From contig CAZKAB010000050.1 of NCBI GenBank assembly GCA_964550615.1, forward strand, positions 1-11,467: DNA of 11,467 bases, written 5' to 3'. The position numbers were made by a program, and so were the translations under genes. The notes below the pieces were generated by a model. It did no database searches, had not been told where the DNA came from, and saw only the letters and a list, made by a program, of their open reading frames with translations. Of the stretch, positions 6,341-11,467 are shown in pieces; the first letter of the stretch is position 1; the number at the start of each line of letters is the position of its first letter. This DNA comes from M55B144 sp964550615. Its GTDB lineage: Bacteria > Bipolaricaulota > Bipolaricaulia > UBA7950 > UBA9294.

Positions 6341-7060
6341 GTGGCAGATACGCGCATCGTTCATCTTACGACCGTCTCCTCCACTCAGGATGCGGCGCGT
6401 GAGCTTGTTATTCGTGAATCGGAGCCGGAGGGAGGAATTCGCCTCATTGAAGCCGTGATTGTTGCCGACACGCAGGAGAGCGGACGCGGCAGGCGCAATA
6501 GCGAGTGGGTGTCTCCCCTCGGTGGACTGTACGCGTCGATCATAATGAAGAACGACACGCACCTTCCCCTGCGGGTCGGAGTGGCTGTTGCTCGCGCCCT
6601 GCGTGAGTGGAGCATCGACGCTCTTCTTAAGTGGCCGAACGATGTTATTGCGGGCGGGCGCAAGATCGCGGGTATCCTGATTGAGGCAATGTCGGATCGA
6701 GCGATCGTTGGAATCGGCGTGAATATCAAACATGCACCTCTTCCCACCGCGACATGCGCAAACGATGAAATGGCCAGCTCCGGCACGCGCGACGAGCTGC
6801 TAGCGGCAATCTTGCGTGAGATCGAGAAGACCTACGAGATCGATGTCATAGACGCCTACCGCGCGCTGTGCACTACAATCGGAAGAGATGTGACAGTGAC
6901 GATCGGCGAAAAGACGATCGCCGGTCATGTGCAGGGCATCGACCGATCAGGGGCGCTGATCTTGAAAACCGAGAACGAGATTTGCATTATCAATTCCGGT
7001 GAGTGCCATCATGTCGAAACGCTCTCTGTTTGGCGTGATCCGGCGGACATGCTAGGCTGA
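6341..7060 (+). CDS. birA: Biotin--[acetyl-CoA-carboxylase] ligase, catalytic form without the DNA-binding domain
   Basis: Attaches biotin, through biotinyl-5'-AMP, to a lysine of biotin carboxyl carrier proteins. Visible motifs: SSTQDAA (13-19), the adenylate-binding loop ADTQESGRGRR (42-52) matching the GRGR family loop, KWPNDV (97-102), RKIAGILIE (107-115) holding the expected catalytic lysine K108, and VGIGVNI (123-129). The C-terminal SH3-like domain is around 180-225 (VTVTIGEKTIAGHVQGID). The 239 residues lack the N-terminal winged helix of E. coli BirA, so it is probably an enzyme only, not the biotin-operon repressor. GTG 6341 starts 5 bp after larA. Its best ribosome-binding sequence, AGGGGGGA (6321-6328), is rather far (12 bases), so translation is probably coupled to larA. 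Confidence 0.95.
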   Translation: MADTRIVHLTTVSSTQDAARELVIRESEPEGGIRLIEAVIVADTQESGRGRRNSEWVSPLGGLYASIIMKNDTHLPLRVGVAVARALREWSIDALLKWPNDVIAGGRKIAGILIEAMSDRAIVGIGVNIKHAPLPTATCANDEMASSGTRDELLAAILREIEKTYEIDVIDAYRALCTTIGRDVTVTIGEKTIAGHVQGIDRSGALILKTENEICIINSGECHHVETLSVWRDPADMLG

Positions 7061-7088
7061 GGAGATTCCGTATTTGGAGGGGTTCTTA

Positions 7089-7727
7089 ATGTTCTGGAAA
7101 AAGCAGAAAGAGATAGAAAAGCTTGTCTTGAAGCATCTCTTGGAAGTGGAAAACAGTCTTTCGCACTTTCAAGAGGCACTTGCCGCGTATCTTGACGGGG
7201 ATGCGGAGAAGGCGGGCGAATTCGCCTTGGCCACGCACCAAGCCGAAGGACGCGCCGATGACATTCGCCGTGAAGTCGAGGCCGCTCTCCTCAGCGGCGC
7301 ACTGCTGGCACCATCGCGGCGGGACATTCTGGAAGTGATTGAACAAGTCGACAAGTTGGCCAACGCAGGGGAAGAAACCTTGGACTACCTTCTACTGCAA
7401 CGAGTCGCCATCCCCGCTGACGTCAAGCCGCTGATAATGCAGATTGCGGAAAAGACAAAGGACATTGCGAAATCGGTGGAATTGGCCATGCATGCCTTGT
7501 TTGAAGACATAGATTCGGCAATAGAGCATACGAAAGCGATCGAGGAGCAAGAGAGCGATGTCGACCGCATGGAACGACAGGCGGTAAAGGCGATTTTCAA
7601 GATGGACATGGGGCTGGCAGAGAAGACGCAGCTCTACGGCCTGATCGAGGAATTGGTGGAGATATCCGATCGCGGCGAAGACCTGTCGGACCGCATCGAC
7701 ATGATGATCGCGCAAAGGCGGCTATAG
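7089..7727 (+). CDS. DUF47 family PhoU-like protein (Pit accessory protein)
   Basis: Cytoplasmic all-helical protein of the DUF47 family, distantly related to PhoU. Family members are normally encoded next to Pit phosphate permeases and are thought to regulate them, probably through metal or phosphate binding. The 212 residues start at ATG 7089 with TGGAGG (7075-7080) at good spacing. The sequence is long amphipathic helices with many E/D/K residues. Acidic stretches such as NAGEETLDYLL (about 93-103), EEQESDVDRMERQAV and the C-terminal EISDRGEDLSDRIDMM are typical of the family. It lies 28 bp after birA. Its expected partner Pit is present but convergent on the other strand and broken, so this protein may have lost its client or serve another transporter elsewhere. 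Confidence 0.9.
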   Translation: MFWKKQKEIEKLVLKHLLEVENSLSHFQEALAAYLDGDAEKAGEFALATHQAEGRADDIRREVEAALLSGALLAPSRRDILEVIEQVDKLANAGEETLDYLLLQRVAIPADVKPLIMQIAEKTKDIAKSVELAMHALFEDIDSAIEHTKAIEEQESDVDRMERQAVKAIFKMDMGLAEKTQLYGLIEELVEISDRGEDLSDRIDMMIAQRRL

Positions 7728-8248
7728 GGCGAGCGCGATCAACTTGTAGACCAGGAAGGAAAAGATCCCGGCGGATAGTGGGGTAGCAACCCATCCCACC
7801 GCGATTTCGATAAGCTTTCCCTTATGTACCGTTCGTAATACATTCAGCAACCACACCGCGGCAACTGCTCCGACCACCGACCGGGGTAGTGGATACGGGA
7901 ATACCCACGATGGAGAAGAAGTGAACGGCAATTGCAGCTGCGGTCTGATCGGAGAACACACTTACGCAATCTGGCAATCGTCACAAAGATGCCGGAGGAG
8001 AGCATGCCGACCAAGATACCCGCCCGCGGGATTTCGGATGTAATGATGCCCGTCGCCACCGTAAGCATTGCGTTTGCCATTTGGGTGAGACCGCCAACAA
8101 CGGCAAAGACGCTGACGAGGACAATAGCACGACGAAAGCTTAGGAGCTCTGAGCCAACAGAGGTACCAATGCAGTTGGCCGCATCGTTTGACCCGATGTT
8201 CCAGCCGACAAACGCGCCCGCAACAAACAGGACCGCTATCGCCCACAT
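7722..8248 (-). pseudogene. pit: Degraded Pit-type inorganic phosphate/anion permease
   Basis: The N-terminal frame (from ATG 8248) encodes a clear PHO4/Pit start: FVGWNIGSNDAANCIGTSVGS, then LSFRRAIVLVSVFAVVGG and GILVGMLSSGIFVTIA (ending near 7973). Two bases out of phase, a second frame (7959 to about 7885) encodes SDQTAAAIAV and GIPVSTT, the conserved Pit STT motif. A third frame then carries SVVGAVAAVW and the C-terminal GWVATPLSAGIFSFLVYKL, ending at TAG 7724-7722. The second frame change is best explained by one extra base in the G4 run at 7883-7886. The first sits where repeat-1 sequence appears joined to repeat-2 sequence, so the middle, including the second GxNDxANA motif, seems lost. 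What remains is about 175 codons against roughly 320-400 in intact Pit. No good ribosome-binding site precedes ATG 8248. An assembly error is possible. Confidence 0.85.
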
Positions 8249-8505
8249 GTCGTGCTTTGTACAGAGTGTAGATCCCTATGGCGACTTTCCCGTGTGGAAG
8301 TACTAGTCACTGATAACATATGCCACAGGACGTGCACACATAGGACTACTGCGGAAGTAATGCGGAACGTTGACGCGCAAATCCGAGATGTCGATGTCAA
8401 GGTGGCTGCGTGCAGCATGGCTGCGTGTAGCTTGGTTGCGTAAGAACCGGCTTCCAAGGACAATCCGATCCTGTGAACGGATATGCGTCATGAAAGGGAG
8501 GATCG
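8249..8505. other. 257-bp intergenic region with no recognised gene
   Basis: This lies between the 5' end of the broken pit (- strand) and the EamA gene (+ strand). It should contain the promoter of the exporter operon and, originally, the pit promoter. I see the short tandem repeat at 8402-8446 and a weak + strand promoter candidate, TTGCGT (8436-8441) and GACAAT (8459-8464), 17 bp apart. I see no convincing promoter for pit and no tRNA. The overlapping frames here (for example 8370-8795 +) continue out of frame into the EamA gene and look non-coding. Confidence 0.6.
8402..8446 (+). repeat. 15-bp tandem repeat, about 2.6 copies
   Basis: GTGGCTGCGTGCAGC (8402-8416) is followed directly by ATGGCTGCGTGTAGC (8417-8431), 13 of 15 identical, and then a decayed third copy, TTGGTTGCGTAAGAA (8432-8446), which keeps the TGGnTGCGT core. 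It sits about 60-100 bp before the EamA start. It could be a chance slippage repeat or a set of phased (15-bp spaced) binding sites. Confidence 0.7.
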
Positions 8506-9417
8506 GTGAGCAGCAGCAAAAGATCGGCGTCCGTCTACTTGGCTCTTGCCGGGGCAATGATCATCTGGGGTCTGTCCTTCCTGGTGACAAAGGAGATCGT
8601 CTCCTACATGCCGGTGATCACGCTCCTCTTCCTCCGCTTCGCCATCGCCTCCATCGTACTCGGCGTGCTTGTTGCAGTCAGAGGAGGTCTCCGGCTTCCC
8701 CGGCGAGATCTTGCGGTTCTTGCAGGCCTTTCCATCCTCAGCCCGGTCGGCTATTTCCTGTTCGAGACTTTCGGCGTCGCCAACACGCAGCCTAGCCACG
8801 TCGCGGTGATTATCGCCGCCATCCCTACCGTCGTCTTCCTTATTGCGTGTTTCAAGAGGCAGGAGCGAGCAACGTGGAAGAAGATCGCCGGTCTCCTGAT
8901 CGCATATGGAGGGATACTTCTGTTGGTCTTGTCCGGCCTCCATCAGCCGGGTGCGACCGTTCTCGGAGACTGTCTCGTGCTGGGAGCGGTAGCGTGTGCG
9001 GCGGTGCGGACAGTGCTCATCAAAGACGTTCTTCGTCGTGTCACGCCGCTGCAAGTCACGTTCTATCAGTTCCTATTCTCGCTTCTATTCTTCGGGCCGG
9101 CGGCGGCTGTCGACAGCTGGAACTGGGTTGCGGCGATTACACCGTCACAAATCCTCGGGGTTCTGTTCCTCGGCGTTCTCTGCTCCGCGGGATCATTCCT
9201 GGCCTTGCATTATGCCCTCAGCCACCTATCGGCAACCCAAGTGGCGGCATCGACGAACTTCATCCCGATCATCACCTTGCTTGCCGAGATGCTGATTTTG
9301 GGAACCGCTCTCGGCCTGTTGAAGGGGCTGGGGACGGCAGCCGTGATCGGCGGCGTCATGCTCACGCAACTGGGTGGGCGAATCCGAAGGCCGATGGCCG
9401 TCTTGGACGAGGGGTGA
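8506..9417 (+). CDS. EamA/DMT family transporter (drug/metabolite exporter)
   Basis: Inner-membrane transporter of the drug/metabolite transporter superfamily, 303 residues with about ten membrane helices arranged as two EamA repeats of five. The first repeat begins with WGLSFLVTKE (21-30), the usual W-G-x-x-F start; the second starts near 150 (GATVLGDCLVLGAVACAAV). The last helices contain FIPIITLLAEMLILGTAL, where EamA proteins typically have a P-x-x-x-L-L-E-x-x-x-L-G-E/T motif. The substrate is unknown; relatives export amino acids, nucleotides or drugs. GTG 8506 is chosen because AGGGAGGA (8495-8502) lies just upstream and the hydrophobic domain begins right after. The MATE gene follows 5 bp later, so the pair is probably one operon. 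Confidence 0.92.
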   Translation: MSSSKRSASVYLALAGAMIIWGLSFLVTKEIVSYMPVITLLFLRFAIASIVLGVLVAVRGGLRLPRRDLAVLAGLSILSPVGYFLFETFGVANTQPSHVAVIIAAIPTVVFLIACFKRQERATWKKIAGLLIAYGGILLLVLSGLHQPGATVLGDCLVLGAVACAAVRTVLIKDVLRRVTPLQVTFYQFLFSLLFFGPAAAVDSWNWVAAITPSQILGVLFLGVLCSAGSFLALHYALSHLSATQVAASTNFIPIITLLAEMLILGTALGLLKGLGTAAVIGGVMLTQLGGRIRRPMAVLDEG

Positions 9418-9422
9418 GATAG

Positions 9423-10796
9423 GTGATGCCGAAGCAGGGACGCGGTCTTTGGGAGGGATTACGGCTTCATCCGACGCGGTCGCGACATGTTGCCCGCCTC
9501 GCATATCCGGTAGCGCTCGGCATGATCTCGATCACCTTGCTTAACGTGGTCGACACCGCGATGCTCGGGCGCCTCGGATCGCTGCCGCTCGCCGCCGCCG
9601 GTATCTCCGGCGTTGCGTACTTTGCCCTTGTGTTCTCTCTCTCCGGAATCGGTGTCGGAGTGCAGACGCTCGCCTCGCGTCGCTTCGGCGAGACAGAGCA
9701 TCTTCAGTGTGGGCGGGTGTTGAACGCCGGCCTCATTCTCGCCGTTCTCTTGGGAGTGCCGTTCGTCATCGGCGGAGTGGCCATAGCCCATCTACTCTCG
9801 CCTCTTCTTTCACAGGAAGCCGATGTTGTGAATCTCGGCGAAATCTATCTCCGGTATCGCTTCCTCGGCGCCGTATTCCTGCTTGTGAACATGGTGTATC
9901 GCGGATTCTTCAACGGCCTAGGCGATACCAAACAACAGATGATGTCGGCAATCCTCGTAACAGTCGCCAACATCTTGCTCGACTATGCTCTCATTTTCGG
10001 GCACTTCGGCCTACCAAAGATGGGAATCGGCGGTGCGGCTATCGCATCGACAATCGCCACCGGACTCGGCACGGCGTACTTTGTGATCGTTAGTCTCACT
10101 CGCAGCTACTGGGCAAAGTACCGTCCGTATCGTGATTTTCGGCACGCGCTTCCACGTGTGAGCCCCATCATGCGCCTCTCACTGCCGGTTATTGGGCAAC
10201 GGCTGATCTCAAACGGCAGCTTCTTTGCGTTCTTCTCGATTGTGGCCCGCATCGGCACGCTGGAGCTTGCCGCGAGCAACGTAATCCGTTCCGTCATCGG
10301 TCTGTCGATCATGCCGGCGATAGGGATTGGAGTCGCCTCCTCGACGCTGGTCGGCCAGAACCTCGGCGCGAAACGACCGGCTGAGTCGGAGCTCTTTGCG
10401 TGGGAATCGGTAAAACTCGCTGGTTACCTAATGACCGCAGTCGGCCTGATTTTTGCCGCCTTCCCCAGGTTGATCTTCATGATCTACACGTCCGATCCCG
10501 CGGTCATCGCCGTCGGCCGCATCCCGCTGATCTATCTCGGATTGACGCAGGCATTCGGTGGTGTCGCACTTACATTGGAACAATCGCTTCAGGGCGCGGG
10601 AAACACGCGTTACGTCATGCTTGCCGAGATTGGAGTATGTTTGCTTCTCTATCTACCAATCGCGTATCTATTCGGTGTCCACTTGGGATTCGGGCTCACC
10701 GGCGCGTGGCTGGGAGAACTCATCTACTGGTCGGCGCTGGCGGCGCTGATGTCTTGGAAGTTCCGCGCTGGGAGCTGGAAGGAAATACGCGTGTAG
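9423..10796 (+). CDS. MATE family efflux transporter
   Basis: Inner-membrane cation antiporter of the MATE family, exporting organic cations or other metabolites against sodium or protons. The 457 residues and twelve predicted helices match the family. Two six-helix halves are visible: the first opens with AYPVALGMISITLLNVVDTAMLGRLG-type sequence (27-52), and GFFNGLGDTK (161-170) is the usual motif between helices 4 and 5. The second half starts near 245 and carries GQNLGAKRP (311-319) and LQGAGNTR. It is closest in style to the NorM/DinF side of the family, but I cannot assign a substrate. GTG 9423 is preferred to ATG 9426: GGGGTGAGATAG directly before it is identical to the sequence directly before the csp start on the other strand, giving the same spacing to GGGG. 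A short terminator-like hairpin follows at 10828-10843. Confidence 0.94.
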   Translation: MMPKQGRGLWEGLRLHPTRSRHVARLAYPVALGMISITLLNVVDTAMLGRLGSLPLAAAGISGVAYFALVFSLSGIGVGVQTLASRRFGETEHLQCGRVLNAGLILAVLLGVPFVIGGVAIAHLLSPLLSQEADVVNLGEIYLRYRFLGAVFLLVNMVYRGFFNGLGDTKQQMMSAILVTVANILLDYALIFGHFGLPKMGIGGAAIASTIATGLGTAYFVIVSLTRSYWAKYRPYRDFRHALPRVSPIMRLSLPVIGQRLISNGSFFAFFSIVARIGTLELAASNVIRSVIGLSIMPAIGIGVASSTLVGQNLGAKRPAESELFAWESVKLAGYLMTAVGLIFAAFPRLIFMIYTSDPAVIAVGRIPLIYLGLTQAFGGVALTLEQSLQGAGNTRYVMLAEIGVCLLLYLPIAYLFGVHLGFGLTGAWLGELIYWSALAALMSWKFRAGSWKEIRV

Positions 10797-10812
10797 ATTT
10801 CGTGCAATCTGC

Positions 10813-10849
10813 AAACAAAGAACGGCACGCTTGATAGCAAGCGCACCGC
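10813..10849 (-). terminator. Intrinsic terminator of the cold-shock gene
   Basis: On the - strand a 12-pair stem (10849-10838 with 10833-10822, core CGCTTG/CAAGCG, loop CTAT) is followed by a T-rich run reading TTCTTTGTTTG (10822-10812). Three stem pairs are G-U in the - strand RNA. On the + strand two become mismatches inside the stem, and the base run that follows is weaker, so it serves csp best. It may still help end the convergent MATE transcript. Confidence 0.7.
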
Positions 10850-10885
10850 ATTGTTTCAATCGAACTACTATCCGTTTGTCGCCTA

Positions 10886-11095
10886 CTAGACGACTACGAC
10901 GTCTTGTGCCTGAGGACCCTTGTCGCTCTCGACTACGGTAAACTCTACGCTTTGTCCGTCTTCGAGCGAGCGGTAACCTTCGCCACGGATCGCCCGGAAA
11001 TGCACGAAAATGTCTTCACCTTGCTCGCGCTCGATGAAGCCATATCCCTTGCTGTCATTAAACCACTTGACGGTACCGGTTTCACGATCTGCCAT
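10886..11095 (-). CDS. Cold-shock domain protein (CspA family)
   Basis: Small single-strand nucleic-acid-binding protein that acts as an RNA chaperone. The 69 residues form one complete cold-shock domain: GTVKWFND (7-14), RNP1 as KGYGFIE (16-22), RNP2 as DIFVHF (28-33), and a C-terminal strand with GQSVEFTV followed by GPQAQDVVV. All aromatic RNA-contact positions expected for the family (W11, F12, Y18, F20, F30, H32, F33) are present. The start is supported by GGGGGTGAG 5 to 8 bases upstream. Whether it is cold-induced cannot be read from the protein, but the consensus promoter and leader of about 90 nt fit a gene made in large amounts and controlled after transcription. It is convergent with the MATE gene. 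Confidence 0.97.
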   Translation of the reverse strand: MADRETGTVKWFNDSKGYGFIEREQGEDIFVHFRAIRGEGYRSLEDGQSVEFTVVESDKGPQAQDVVVV

Positions 11096-11193
11096 CTATC
11101 TCACCCCCGTGCTGCAAGTTGATACGAGGCAGAACGTTTGAAGCCGACCATCAAGCCGTACTATAGGTGAAACGACTGCCATCATCTATGGGC

Positions 11194-11222
11194 AGGATAG
11201 CATAGCTCCCTTCAGTTGTCAA
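11194..11222 (-). promoter_or_regulatory. Sigma70 promoter of the cold-shock gene
   Basis: On the - strand, TTGACA (11222-11217), a perfect -35 box, is followed after 17 bp by TATCCT (11199-11194). Transcription would begin near 11187, leaving a leader of roughly 90 bases before ATG 11095, which is in the range of csp leaders that act as cold-sensing RNA in other bacteria. This is the best promoter in the window. Confidence 0.7.
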
Positions 11223-11467
11223 GGGAAGATGCTTCCGTACGATCGCACAATGTCGCCCGCCTAGCGGCCGCTGACGGCGGCATCCTCGAACCAAAAACCC
11301 CACATCATTCAGGGGCACAGCCCGCAAGCAACAGCGGATCATGTACCCAGCTGATGGCAATCCCATACAATACGGGGATAGAACTCGCTCTGGAGATAGC
11401 GCGATCGGTGGCCTATGCAGTCGGGAGTTCCGCTGTGCAATGCGGGCCCCGCAAACCGCAGTCGATG
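11223..11467. other. 245-bp right-end region with no recognised gene
   Basis: No known gene or RNA is recognised here. On the + strand, TTGTCA (11216-11221) overlaps the csp -35 box and is followed after 16 bp by TACGAT (11238-11243), a possible divergent promoter. The + frame containing ATG 11354 has no stop from 11201 to the window end (89 codons); its part after the ATG begins MAIPYNTGIELALEIAR. There is no ribosome-binding site at 11354, so I do not call it a gene. A short palindrome, TGCGG/CCGCA, lies at about 11441-11453. Confidence 0.4.

Noticed and set aside
8370..8795. 141-codon + frame rich in W-L-R repeats
   Set aside because: The repeats come from the 15-bp tandem repeat, and the frame then runs out of phase through the EamA gene, giving arginine-rich low-complexity sequence typical of a non-coding frame.
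11281..11310. tRNA-like GGTTCGAG on the - strand
   Set aside because: It resembles a T-loop, but the flanking bases do not form the T stem and no acceptor, D or anticodon arms can be found around it.
1..11467. CRISPR arrays, insertion sequences, integrases, rRNA or tRNA genes
   Set aside because: No regularly spaced repeats, transposase or integrase motifs, or conserved RNA sequences were seen on either strand.

Overview
The window looks like chromosomal DNA from a bacterium of moderately high GC content. The thrS, metK, birA and cold-shock genes are all of bacterial type, and most starts carry GGAGG-like Shine-Dalgarno sequences. The mix of genes (half-decayed Pit-type permease, DUF47 protein, LarA homologue, stand-alone biotin ligase) would suit a deep-branching or uncultured anaerobic lineage, but no lineage-defining marker is visible, so that is only a guess. 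No phage integrase, insertion sequence, CRISPR array, rRNA or tRNA was found.

Layout, left to right. Positions 1-1000 hold a run of small unrecognised membrane proteins on the + strand (one entering from outside the window), including a possible 23-codon gene joined by an ATGA overlap to a four-helix protein that appears to be an internal duplication. Positions 1035-3777 hold a promoter, thrS (threonyl-tRNA synthetase) and an MgtC/SapB-family membrane protein, separated by a perfect 11-bp inverted repeat. metK (SAM synthetase) follows on the - strand, ending 6 bp from the MgtC gene. metK is divergent from a LarA-type nickel-dependent racemase gene. The 101-bp gap between them can fold, in the metK mRNA, into a compact three-way junction with an alternative pairing that would cover the metK ribosome-binding site. 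This is the best candidate in the window for an undescribed regulatory element.

larA, birA (biotin-protein ligase without a DNA-binding domain) and a DUF47/PhoU-like gene run together on the + strand. Tail-to-tail with the DUF47 gene, sharing the palindrome CTATAG, lies its usual partner, a Pit-type phosphate permease. That gene is broken: it keeps the first part of repeat 1 and the last part of repeat 2, with two frame changes. A 257-bp gap with a short tandem repeat leads to two multidrug or metabolite exporter genes (EamA/DMT and MATE), 5 bp apart and probably co-transcribed. They converge on a cold-shock gene on the - strand that has its own consensus promoter, a leader of about 90 nt and an intrinsic terminator. 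The last 245 bp contain no recognised gene, only a possible divergent promoter and an open frame running off the end.

Functionally this is mostly housekeeping (translation, SAM supply, biotinylation, cold-shock RNA chaperone) interleaved with transport genes. The phosphate module appears disabled in this genome, unless the lesions are assembly errors.
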